Shown piece by piece: positions 8,469-15,825 of a DNA stretch of 15,825 bases; the stretch's first letter is position 1; every line of letters starts with the position of its first letter. The notes under the pieces are model-generated. The model made no database searches. It saw nothing but the letters and a program-made list of their open reading frames with translations, and was not told the DNA's origin. The stretch covers positions 1 to 15,825 of the forward strand of contig FN648557.1 in assembly GCA_000310025.1 (NCBI GenBank), given 5' to 3'. The position numbers and the translations under genes are program-made. The stretch is from Ectocarpus siliculosus. Taxonomy: Eukaryota; Sar; Phaeophyceae; Ectocarpales; Ectocarpaceae.

Positions 8469-8574
8469 CAGCAATCTAGAGCGCTCCATTTTCCTTTGCT
8501 GCTGCACTGATCTATCTCCTCAGCACTCTAGAGCGGTCCATTTCTCCTCGCTGCTGCTGCATTGATCTATCCCT
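8469..8574 (+). repeat. Two-unit ~52 bp tandem repeat
   Basis: Units at 8469-8520 and 8521-8574 share CTAGAGCG-TCCATTT, then GCTGCTGC and TGATCTATC. They lie between the Cys-rich frame and the FNIP pseudogene. Confidence 0.75.
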
Positions 8575-8905
8575 GCAGGTCCCAGTCGATGCCTGGACGC
8601 CCTGGCCGTCGCTCTAAACCAGGCGCACGGCGACGGTAGGTGGCGGTGCCGGTACACGTCGACCAAGCAGGCACAGCTCGCGTCTCTGAGGCTTTGCGCG
8701 ACCTTCCGCAGGGTGTCGATGCTTCACTTACGAGTAGAGCCCGGCACTCCGAGGCATCTGTGGGCCCGCGCGACCACGTGAAGCGGAAGACACTAAGAGG
8801 TGCAGGATTTCGCGCGTGCCAATGGCAAGGTTGCGCGCGGTTAGGTGGAGCTTGCCGGGTTCGGAGCTGAAAGGTAACAGCAACAGCATCTGTGATGCAC
8901 TGTAA

Positions 8906-10313
8906 AGGGTGGAGCAATATCATTTCGGCATCCACTTCAACGATGACGTCAGTCGGGTGAAATGGCCCTCGAATCTGAAGAGGGTTGGATTCGGCGACCA
9001 CTTCAACCGGTCGGTGAACCGACTGTCTCTGCCTGCGTCCGTGCGATCAATACACTTCGGGTTCGACTTCGAGAAGACGCTCACGAAGATGGAGTGGCCT
9101 GCATCGCTGCAGGAGCTCTTCCTGTCTTGCCGTTTCAAGAACAGCATCAAGGGCGTCGTGTGGCCGAACTCGCTGCGGAAGCTGCATTAGAGCGGTGATC
9201 TCAAGACGAGAACGCCGCTGGGTGGGATCCCGTGGCCGGCATCGCTGCAAGTTATGCGGACTGGTTGCATGCGCAATGAGCCGATTGATGAAGTACCGCT
9301 GCCCAGGTCCCTGAAACAGCTCACTGTTGTCAAAGGCTTCAACCGGCCTATAGGCCAGGTCGAATGGCCGCGGTCGTTGGAGTACTTGGGATCTGGGACT
9401 AGAATTCGACCAGTCTTTGGACGGGGTTATTATGCCCAGGTCGTTGCGATCTTTGACCTTGGGGCCACACTTTCACCGCCGCATCGATAAGTAAGGTAGT
9501 CTGGCCACCGTCGTTGCAGCAGCTGACCTTCCACTCCAACTTCCAGCACTTTGCTGGTGAGATAGCGTGGCCGTCCTCGTTGCTCGAGATGTTCCCCTGG
9601 GACAATTTTCGGCGGGCTGCGGATAACGTGCTGCTCCCGGTGTCGCTGCAAATGCTTGAGTTTCGGGTGTAACTTCAACAGCGCCGTCGACACGGTAGCT
9701 TGGCCGGCATCGCTACTCGAGCTGAACTCTGGTGTTTTGTTCAATCAGAGCCCATTGATAACGTTGCGTGGCCGGCGACCCTGCAGACGCTATTATAACA
9801 GCTCTAGGGCGGGACTTCAACCAGCCCATGCGTAAGGCCGCGTGGCCGGCGTCCCTGCTCCAGTTGTCCTTCGGGCAGCTGTTCAACCAACCGGTAGACG
9901 ATTTTTCTTGGCCGCCGTCCCTGCAAGAGCTTCGTTTCGGGTGCGGCCCTGCTTCTCGTGCGGACCAAAAGCACTTGGGGACCTTGACCACCTACGCCAT
10001 GATGGGCGACGGCTCTGACTTCGACCAGCCGATAGATAAAACCGCGTGGCCTTCGTCGCTCGCGCGGATTACCTTCGGGCCGTGCTTCAACCAACCGCTA
10101 GACGGCGTCTCCTGGCCGGCTTCGCTTCGGCAGCTGGCCTTTAGCCGGGACTTCTGCCCGCCCCGCGAGGGGTTCGAGTGGCCGGCGTCCCTGGAGCGGG
10201 TGACGGTCGCTTGCCCACCTGAACGCGCCCGGCCGTCGTGGCACGGGGTGCAAGTTTTCGGGGTGTGGAGTGCGTGGTGGAGTTTTCAGGTAATAGCAGG
10301 GCGTTCTTGGTGA
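8906..10313 (+). pseudogene. Decayed FNIP-type (LRR-like) repeat gene, about 18 repeat units
   Basis: Plus-strand frames encode repeats of about 22 residues of the form F-G-x-x-F-N-x-P/S-(I/V)-x-x-V-x-W-P-x-S-L-x-x-L, for example FGQLFNQPVDDFSWPPSLQE and FGPCFNQPLDGVSWPASL. This is the FNIP repeat type, a solenoid of the leucine-rich-repeat class. The frame is broken: TAG at 9188, a frame change near 9396, TAA at 9492 with a shift, TAA at 9670 with a shift, a shift near 9749, TAA at 9796 with a shift, then an open run to TGA at 10311. Repeats continue in register across every break, so these are lesions in one array, not separate genes. The longest intact stretches are 8909-9187 (4 units) and ~9805-10240 (5 units, one with an insertion). 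A TAA at 8903 closes the frame just upstream, so no start or N-terminal domain is visible. The job of the intact family is not established; ligand binding is only a guess. Confidence 0.88.
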
Positions 10314-10760
10314 ATCGGCCGAGGGGTGCCTTGCAAGCGCTCGGGATGTGGGGCGGCTGGTAGGAAACTTATCGACTTGTTAAGTAGGGCTTGCTTGATG
10401 TAAGGTAGTTGTGCCAGTCTTAGAAGTTGTCGAGTGTCTGGTCGTGGGACAGTTGTCGGCGAATAGCGGAGCGTGCTTGGTGAATCGGCCGAGAGGTGCG
10501 TGAGTCTTTCGGGGATGATGTGGATTTGCTGGTTTGTGGCGGAGTTATCGGCTTTGAATTGCATTGCTTGATGTAGGTTTGCCAGTCTTCGCGATGTGGA
10601 GTGTCTGATGGTAGGAAATGTGTCGGCTTGTTTTATGGCAGGGCTTGAGCTTGGTGAATTGGTCGAGGGGCATGGAAGTTTTCGGGATGGGGAGCGGCTG
10701 GTGGTAGGAGAGTTGTCGGCTTGCGAAACAGCAGGCCTTTTTCTTGGTGTTTGGGTCGAA
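10286..10760 (+). repeat. Degenerate ~170-180 bp tandem repeat downstream of the FNIP pseudogene
   Basis: The motif CTTGGTGAATCGGCCGAGGG recurs at 10301, 10469 and (as TTGGTGAATTGGTCGAGG) 10652. Between them a second recurring block, GGCTGGTAGGAAACTTATCG-like, appears near 10356, 10605 and 10697. Minus-strand frames across the array are long only because the repeat lacks stops in that direction. Confidence 0.65.
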
Positions 10761-11134
10761 GGGAAGAATGGGTAGGTGAAGACCGGGCTCCAAATAGCGG
10801 GGAGACCAACAGCGTGACGATGCGCTTGAGTAGTTGTGGGTTTCTACAATGTATATCGTCTCTAGCTGTAACATGTTGCGTGCAGGGAGCACAGGTAGGT
10901 AGGTGCTGATGTTGATGTTCAAGCTATCTCAGAGATGGGTCAACATTATAGGTTGACGGTCAGCAAGTGACTTCGTCCCGTCATACATGACATGTGGGAG
11001 CAAACAAGAAATCTGGTCACTCACGGAGATGCGTTCTTTTGTGATTCGCGAAAACCACTAAAGGCTCGCATGAGACGCGGCCTGGTGCAAGCAGTGGCAG
11101 TACTGGAACACGTTTTGCCCTTGTCCTCTACAGT

Positions 11135-11522
11135 ACGTTCACGCGAGGGAGCGAAGAATCCACCGCCGTCAGAAATCGAAAGGAGTTTCCCTACGAGCGC
11201 GTGCCTTCCAGATATCCACAAACACACGGGGCAGGCCCTCTCATTCATTATCCTGAAACGTCGGGAGACGCGGACGTCACTCTTCTGAAACGTCGGGAGA
11301 CGCCGACGAAACCGTCCAGGCTTACGTGACGTTGGCGAGCGAACAAAGACCCGCTGTCAGAGATCGAAGAGAGTTTCCCCGCAACCTCTCGCGCGGTATT
11401 GTAGGAGGAGCGCCGCGCGGACCCTCCAGGTATCCAGAGACGAGTGGACGGACGGACCCGCTCGCTCTCCGGTGGCGTGGAGATGCCGCCGAAACAATAC
11501 ACGTGAGCGAGTGAACAAAATC
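11135..11522 (+). repeat. ~180-190 bp tandem repeat, two units plus the start of a third
   Basis: Unit 1 (11135-) and unit 2 (11324-) share GCGAGCGAACAAAGA-like, GTCAGAGATCGAAGAGAGTT-like and TCCAGGTATCCA-like blocks; a third start (ACGTGAGCGAGTGAACAAAA) lies at 11501. Within it, CTGAAACGTCGGGAGACGC occurs twice 33 bp apart (11252, 11285). No coding content recognised. Confidence 0.65.
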
Positions 11523-12016
11523 ATCCAAAAACACATTCAAAATTCCAGCTGCTGGACCTGGTATGTGTCGGAGCAAAGGCCTCCTTGGTAGTTCTTTTGG
11601 TCTTATGATTTAGTAGATAGTTTTAGAAGGCTCTACCTAATCTGTCCCGCCTGTCCACCCACAAAAACAAAAAGAGGTCCTGTGTAGGCGAGTGAATGAA
11701 GACGAACTACGCTACACCGTCGAGGCCGCCGCTGTGGCCGCTTGCTGCCGCCAGGATTGGCCACTATCTTTGACGTTTGTTGCCGAAACAAAGGCAAGCG
11801 TATCTTCGTAAAATAAATTACGCGCCTTTTCTCAGTGGTGTGTTTGCCAGCGGCCCTGTCCCGCCGCGGTGCCAAAGCAGTTGACCACCCTCTGGTGTCT
11901 CCACCCGCCCCCGCCCCATCCCGACTATCCCGGCCAGTGAGCTTCTCACGCCCAGGCAAAGAGCAGAGCAGTCTTTATGCCCGATGCCGCACAGCGACAT
12001 TCTCGCCGCTTCCAAC
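11523..12016. other. Stretch with nothing recognised
   Basis: Between the ~185 bp tandem array and the 58-bp minisatellite. A 108-codon minus-strand frame (11633-11959) is basic and Pro/Arg-rich, without recognisable motifs. It could include the distal 3' UTR of ATP synthase d. Confidence 0.4.
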
Positions 12017-12196
12017 TCGAAAGCGTCTCAAAAATAAACTCCGTCCTTAACTATCGTGGCTGCACGCCACACGCTCGAAAGTGTGTCTCAAAAAAACACC
12101 TCGTCCTTGTCATCGTGGCTACACAACACACGCTCGAAAGAGTGTCTCAAAACAAAAAAAAATCGTCCTTGTCATCGTGGCTGCACAACACAGGCG
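12017..12196 (+). repeat. ~58 bp minisatellite, three units
   Basis: Units starting at CTCGAAAG (12017, 12074, 12133), each with GTGTCTCAAAA, an A-run, CGTCCTTGTCATCGTGGCTG and CACAACACA. It lies about 90 bp beyond the stop codon of ATP synthase d and may be in its 3' UTR, which is inference. Confidence 0.8.
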
Positions 12197-12284
12197 CAGC
12201 CCTCACCCAACAACAACACGGTCTGATGCGCCTGTGCGCCCGCGTCTCTGTCGTTTGGTCGATCTACTGATGTATGTAGAACGT

Positions 12285-12380
12285 CTACTTGAGGTTGGTG
12301 CACCACTCGTGGTTGGCGACCTCGTCGTTGCACTCCTGCTCGATCTGGGGGTACTTCTTGAAGATATCCGCCACCGTCGT
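12285..12380 (-). CDS. ATP5PD: Mitochondrial ATP synthase subunit d, terminal exon with stop
   Basis: Encodes the last 31 residues and a TAG stop. It begins TTVADIFKKYPQIEQECNDE after a gctgacag acceptor and ends VANHEWCTNLK. The pattern, a Thr-x-x-(D/E)-x-(F/Y) start, a K/E-x-P, an acidic helix and a late Trp, matches the C-terminal end of subunit d (plant homologues end with a similar N-x-W). With the three upstream exons, 145 residues are visible, leaving roughly 15-30 for the missing N-terminus. The upstream intron (12381-13380, 1000 bp) is almost entirely repeats. No clear AATAAA was seen on the minus strand just downstream, so the 3' end of the transcript cannot be placed. Confidence 0.93.
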   Translation of the reverse strand, partial: TTVADIFKKYPQIEQECNDEVANHEWCTNLK

Positions 12381-12403
12381 CTGTCAGCGGCAAGGAGGGA
12401 AGG

Positions 12404-12700
12404 GGTTCCGGTGAATAATTCAAGGGTTAGGGGTGGGTGGGGAGGTGGTAACATAGCAGTGGATTTGCGGGGTTTTGGGGGAATGAGGAGGGGATTGCTC
12501 AGCGGTGAATTCAACGTCGGAGGGGGTTACATGGCGAATTCAGGGGTTCGGGGGGATAAGAAAGGGGGTACACAACAATGAATTCAGGAGTCTGGGGGGT
12601 TGAGGAGGGGTTGCATACATTGCGGTGGATTCAGGGGTTGTGGGGGGGGGTTAGAAAACACGAATCTAAATAGGGGGTTACCCATCCATGAATTACAAGC
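12404..12700 (+). repeat. Degenerate G-rich array in an ATP synthase d intron
   Basis: Repeated GTGAATTCAGGGGTT-like blocks (12410, 12504, 12535, 12579, 12627) spaced 31-94 bp, alternating with G-runs such as GGGGTTGTGGGGGGGGG. On the sense (minus) strand it is a C-rich tract just upstream of the acceptor of the terminal exon. Confidence 0.65.
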
Positions 12701-12873
12701 CTACAGTTTGCTTACCACCGGTGGCAACGACCCGCCTCAATGCCTCTCAATTGATCCGGAGAGTCTGCATTGTCTCATGGGTGGCCCACTCTCGTCATCT
12801 AAATGAAGTTAGCACGGCATGCGATCCGTGTCTACCTCCTGCCTTCCGCCGGCGTGAAACCGACACACGTGAT

Positions 12874-13103
12874 TACTGTAAGAGGCGGAGAGATGGCACC
12901 CCCCCCTTAGGCCGATTTTCAAAAGCTCGATTGCTCCACGACCAAGCTTGGTACCAATACCAAACATGGGTGGTTTTGGAAACATCTCGTTGAGGGTTTT
13001 CCGTAGACCTGTGTGGCTCTGCCCGCACCCCCTTGGTTGTGGAGCAATCGAGCTTTGAAAATCCGCCTAGGGGGGGGGGGGCATCTCTCCGTCTCTTACA
13101 GTA
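12874..13103. mobile_element. MITE-B: TIR element with TA flanks in an ATP synthase d intron
   Basis: About 230 bp with long terminal repeats: left TACTGTAAGAGGCGGAGAGA, right the complement ending CTCTCCGTCTCTTACAGTA; the match extends about 65 bp inward through a C/G run. Flanking TA on both sides suggests a TA target duplication. The outer 35 bp differ from MITE-A, but the inner end of the terminal repeat (GATTTTCAAAAGCTCGATTG) is the MITE-A block. The centre is unrelated and shorter. Confidence 0.8.
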
Positions 13104-13155
13104 TACTTCGTACAAAGTATATCTCAGCAGAGCTTTGCGCACGCTCTTCAACAAG

Positions 13156-13212
13156 CTGCTGCTGCTGTTGTGTAGGCTTGATTCGTGTAGAGCAAGCACA
13201 ACGATATGTTTA

Positions 13213-13249
<37 letters not shown>

Positions 13250-13374
13250 TGTTGTGTAGGCTTGGGTCATGTAGAGCAAGTACGAGGATATGTCTATTCC
13301 TCTTGCTGCTGCTGCTGCTGCTGCTGTTGGTGTAGGCTTAGTTCATGCAAAGCAACCACCGGGATACTGTACAT
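13156..13374 (+). repeat. Compound CTG minisatellite in an ATP synthase d intron
   Basis: Three units, each a CTG run followed by TTGTGTAGGCTTG, then CATGTAGAGCAAG and GATATGT-TATTCCT. CTG runs are at about 13156-13166, 13216-13250 and 13303-13328, the middle one the longest (about 11 triplets with few interruptions). The array ends about 10 bp from the donor of exon 13381-13473. Confidence 0.85.
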
Positions 13375-13380
13375 CCTTAC

Positions 13381-13473
13381 CTGGTCGTTGGTCATGTTGT
13401 TCTTGAGGAGTTGCTCCTTGTCCGCTAGCGCAACCACCTTCGCCTCCGTGTTGCCCGTTTGCGCAGCCGCCAG
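13381..13473 (-). CDS. ATP5PD: Mitochondrial ATP synthase subunit d, third visible exon
   Basis: Encodes 31 residues, starting LAAAQTGNTEAKVVALADKE and ending LLKNNMTNDQ. It is preceded by a long T-tract and an acaacag acceptor and followed by the donor CAG|gtaagg. It is 93 nt and phase 0 at both ends. The charged helix followed by N-N-M-T corresponds to the end of the long helix of subunit d, where relatives have a Met-Thr pair before the C-terminal segment. The upstream intron (13474-14856, 1383 bp) carries two transposon-like elements. A CTG-rich minisatellite begins only about 10 bp beyond the donor, inside the next intron. Confidence 0.9.
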
Positions 13474-13735
13474 CTGTTGTAAAAAAAAAAATAAGAGTGC
13501 GCCTCAACATGGTCACATGTTGACGTGCACTAGAGGTGCATCAGCCGTACCATCTTGCTGGATGTTATGCAACGCATGTCCACAACACAGAAAAACACAC
13601 ACAAAAACAATACGACGCCGACCGGGGAGCTTAAAAAACATTTTTCGATAAGCACACAGAGAACACCAGTTCGAGATATACGAGACGACAAAACAAATAC
13701 TTCGTAGACGGCACAGCACAGAGCAGTCGAAAGAG

Positions 13736-13982
13736 ATGTGCTCAAGTATTTTCAGTGAGTGGAGGAAACCGGCTGGAAGCTGGGCTGATTCCGTTTTCAT
13801 TGTTGCAATTTTGCACGCGCGACAACTTTTTTCGAACAAACAACGGCATTGGTGGGTGAGGAGCGACAAAAGCTGGCAGTTGCCATCACTGGTATCATTC
13901 AGTGTATAGGCTAAAAACAGACTCAAAATGAGCCCAGTTTCCAGCCGGTTTCCCTCCACAACTGAAGAGACTTGAGCACACT
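13736..13982. mobile_element. Third TIR element (about 247 bp) in an ATP synthase d intron
   Basis: Imperfect terminal inverted repeats of about 60 bp: left TGTGCTCAAGTATTTTCAGT and GAGGAAACCGGCTGGAAGCT, right their complement ending GACTTGAGCACA. About 85% match between arms. The centre (13796-13918) shows no clear symmetry. No target duplication could be recognised in the flanks. A 148-codon minus-strand frame across it is not considered a gene. Confidence 0.75.
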
Positions 13983-14283
13983 CCTTCTACTGTATGTGGT
14001 TACTTCTCGAACGGGTGCTCTTCCTGTGTGTTCATGCATATTTACTAGACAATGCCAAGCGGTCGTCGTGGCGTGCAGTCCTCTGCGCTGAAAACCAAAC
14101 AGAACAGCGGCCAAACGGATATACAAAGCCAGGTGCACGATTGGCCCTCAAACTCTCCCCGCACTTCACCCCGTACATTCTTGGCGTAGAGAGTCGCCGA
14201 TAAGACAATATACAGACGTTGTTTCCTTTTTGGTTTGATGGGGTTCGCTCGGCTGTTCGAGTGAAAAATACGTCAGCACTGTG

Positions 14284-14315
14284 TGAGCTGTTGAGCTGTT
14301 GAGCTGTTGAGCTTG
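14284..14315 (+). repeat. 8-bp tandem repeat TGAGCTGT, about four units
   Basis: Three exact units followed by TGAGCTTG. Twenty bases further a perfect 8-bp hairpin (ACAGCTGG, 3-base loop, CCAGCTGT; 14332-14350) follows. Both lie in an ATP synthase d intron. No function inferred. Confidence 0.85.
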
Positions 14316-14477
14316 GGAAGCGTCAAAACCGACAGCTGGCAGCCAGCTGTAGGCTCGTTCTGCTCCTGTTTCGTTTCGGCTTGCATCACCCCCCTGATGA
14401 CACCGCTGTGCTCTCAGGAGCCCACTCCAGAGGGACCCATCGGTATGTCGTCTCCACAGTAAAAAAACCTTCCGGTC

Positions 14478-14702
14478 TACCGTAGGTTGCGTAAGATATC
14501 ACGCACCCTCGACCGAATGTTAAAGCCTGATTACTCGGCAGGGAAAGCAGTGACGGTGCCGAAAAAATCGCGGAGTTGGAACCGTTCCGTCGAGACGAAC
14601 ACGTATCGTTTGCCTCCGGCATCCTCTTTGTCATGGAGTAATCGAGGAGCTTTGAAATCGGTCCAGGGAGTATGGTATCTCACGTCATGCAATCCTACGG
14701 TG
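14478..14702 (-). mobile_element. MITE-A copy 7, within an ATP synthase d intron
   Basis: Left TACCGTAGGTTGCGTAAGAT, right GTCCAGGGAGTATGGTATCT to AATCCTACGGT, interior in minus orientation (CAGGGAAAGCAGTGACGGTG). It lies in the 1383-bp intron between exons 13381-13473 and 14857-14964. In-frame translations across it are by-products of the MITE. Confidence 0.8.
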
Positions 14703-14856
14703 CGCCCCTCTGTCCGTGCTGATCTAACGCTTGACGCGCTCGATTCCTTTGGTCGCAGGCGAATTTACCCTAAGAAGGTTTTTCCAGAAACCCCGAAGAG
14801 TCCGCACACACCAATAGAAGAAACAAACGATGCATCACGTATATATATATGCGTAC

Positions 14857-14964
14857 CTGGGCAGTGTTTCCGTCGAAGAGCTCCCCGTACGTCTTCCAGC
14901 TACCCTCCCAGTCGATGTCCTTGGGGTCCCCCACCGCCACCGGCTTCATCATCATCTCTGGTGC
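14857..14964 (-). CDS. ATP5PD: Mitochondrial ATP synthase subunit d, second visible exon
   Basis: Encodes 36 residues, from APEMMMKPVAVGDP through DIDWEGSWKTYGELFDGN to TAQ. The acceptor is gtatgcag and the donor CAG|gtacgc. The exon is phase 0 at both ends (108 nt) and joins the previous exon (ending AMPAPE) without a frame change. It fills the middle of subunit d, normally a variable, charged helical linker. A second Ile-Asp-Trp-Glu occurs here in addition to the conserved one in the previous exon. The upstream intron (14965-15608) is 644 bp. The assignment rests on frame continuity and position between two recognisable exons, since this segment is poorly conserved in the family. Confidence 0.88.
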
Positions 14965-15608
14965 CTGCATACATACAGTATACAGTACACGAGCACACAG
15001 AAGACCCAGGGATCGATCCACACGAAACCACGCGCTTATTCGATACACTCGCGGTAGATTTCGCCGCTCAAGACCCGCCGACTAGCTACCTGCAGACGAC
15101 CACAATTCGGTTGCCGGGTCATCTTGTTCATGTGACTAGAACACCAGTAACGTATTTTCGTCCGCTGTGTTATCCCTGCCTACAGTAGATGCTGCGCACT
15201 CCTAGCCTCCGGCTGCAACAGCCTGAACAAAATCAGTTCGTTTGCCAGGCCGTGTCTTGTGTATTGTCTGACTATTTACCAGCATACCTTACGTACGTCC
15301 GCTTCGTTCTTACTCACGTACGTCCGGGCACGGGTACCAGTACAGTAGCGGTTCGATACATCGCTGTGTGTAGGGACGAGACAATATCACCGCGCTATTA
15401 CCGGGACCGGCGCTATTCGGGACCGCGATATATCGGAACCACTGCTGCCTAACAAGTGTATAGTTTGTGTTTCGGGTCGCTTTGTCTTCATTCTTCAAGC
15501 GCCACATTTCCAGCGGGGCTGCTCTCAGGCCAGCATTCCGGATTTTCGGCCGCTCACCACCGTGGTATATGCTACATACGGACGTCCGGTTCGTTCCTGT
15601 ATCGTTAC

Positions 15609-15749
15609 CTCCGGCGCGGGCATGGCGACCTGCTTCGTGGACTCGTACTCCTCCTGCAGCTTTGCGATGGTCGGGTGGTTCCCGAAGAACTCCTTGTAGC
15701 TAGCCCAGTCGATCGGCTCCGGCTGCTTGGAGTACTTCTCGTGCATCGC
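15609..15749 (-). CDS. ATP5PD: Mitochondrial ATP synthase subunit d, internal exon (first in window)
   Basis: Encodes 47 residues in phase 0. It is preceded on the minus strand by a tccacag acceptor and followed by a gtaacg donor after CCG-GAG. The stretch EKYSKQPEPIDWASYKEFFG matches the conserved core of mitochondrial F1Fo ATP synthase subunit d: in plant and animal homologues a Pro-x-Ile-Asp-Trp motif is followed by a Tyr-Lys/Arg pair and then an acidic helix, here ending KLQEEYESTKQ. Subunit d belongs to the peripheral stalk that holds the F1 head against rotation, on the matrix side of the inner membrane. The usual protein is about 160-175 aa. This exon starts well inside it, so the N-terminal helix must be on one or more exons past the right edge. 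The ATG three bases into the exon is probably an internal Met, not the start. Confidence 0.93.
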
Positions 15750-15825
15750 CTGTGGACACCGCCAAGATAGAGAGAAGGCGGGGGGCGGGGGGGGGGGGGG
15801 GGGGAAGGAATTTCCTTTTTTGATT
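15750..15825 (-). other. 3' end of an ATP synthase d intron, with a long G/C homopolymer
   Basis: Upstream of the acceptor at 15750-15751. Contains a near-pure run of about 20 G on the plus strand (15780-15804), C on the sense strand, roughly 30-55 bases before the splice site, where it could act as the pyrimidine tract. The run is a likely site of sequencing or assembly length error. Confidence 0.7.

Noticed and set aside
8567-9001. 144-codon minus-strand frame
   Set aside because: Overlaps the start of the FNIP array, whose plus-strand repeats are unmistakable. The minus frame is Arg/Pro-rich without motifs.
10545-10922. 125-codon minus-strand frame with repeated SYHQ-type segments
   Set aside because: The internal repetition comes from the ~175 bp tandem array; no stop happens to fall in this direction. 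No splice sites or family similarity.
12081-12581. 166-codon plus-strand frame
   Set aside because: It runs antisense through the terminal ATP synthase d exon and includes the 58-bp minisatellite and the G-rich array. The minus-strand exon has family similarity; this does not.
13013-13651. 212-codon plus-strand frame with long Cys runs
   Set aside because: Produced by the CTG minisatellite and antisense to an ATP synthase d exon; low-complexity translation.
13513-13959. 148-codon minus-strand frame
   Set aside because: It lies wholly inside an ATP synthase d intron and largely within the TIR element 13736-13982. The product is Cys-rich without motifs.
14487-15188. 233-codon plus-strand frame, the longest in the window
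   Set aside because: Begins in MITE-A copy 7 and runs antisense through the ATP synthase d exon at 14857-14964. No motif recognised and its composition is not protein-like.

Overview
The window looks like nuclear DNA of a stramenopile, most likely a brown alga (Ectocarpus-like). This is inferred from three things seen together: a mitochondrial gene broken into short exons by GT-AG introns, an array of FNIP/leucine-rich-type repeats in the 'F-N-x-P...W-P-x-S-L' form common in brown algal genomes, and dense MITEs, minisatellites and triplet repeats. Nothing bacterial, organellar or clearly viral was seen, and no tRNA or rRNA gene.

Layout. Positions 1-2375 are a transposon graveyard: about six copies or fragments of one ~230-250 bp MITE family (MITE-A), in both orientations, interrupted at ~1018-1345 by a degenerate ~60 bp minisatellite. 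Positions 2375-3800 hold plus-strand reading frames that look protein-like but are broken by stops, one with a Cys/His knuckle. On the minus strand, 4016-5005 contains good exon candidates for one or two small membrane proteins of unknown identity, and 6531-6588 has an exon-like segment with near-perfect splice sites. Another MITE-A copy (5624-5842) lies between them.

Positions 7679-8040 are an imperfect inverted duplication, open on both strands, next to a Cys-rich frame. Positions 8906-10313 are a decayed FNIP-repeat gene of about 18 units with several frameshifts, followed by three tandem-repeat arrays (10286-10760, 11135-11522, 12017-12196).

The only gene identified firmly is on the minus strand from 15749 to 12285: the last four exons of mitochondrial F1Fo ATP synthase subunit d (peripheral stalk). 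All four exons are multiples of three and all visible introns are phase 0. The N-terminal exon(s) lie beyond the right edge. Its three complete introns (644, 1383 and 1000 bp) carry a MITE-A copy, a second TIR element (MITE-B), a third TIR element, a compound CTG minisatellite and a G-rich array, so this housekeeping gene is about 85% intron here.

No gene cassette or new defence or biosynthetic system is visible. The most interesting material is the inverted duplication at 7679-8040, the decayed FNIP array, and the shared subterminal block of MITE-A and MITE-B.
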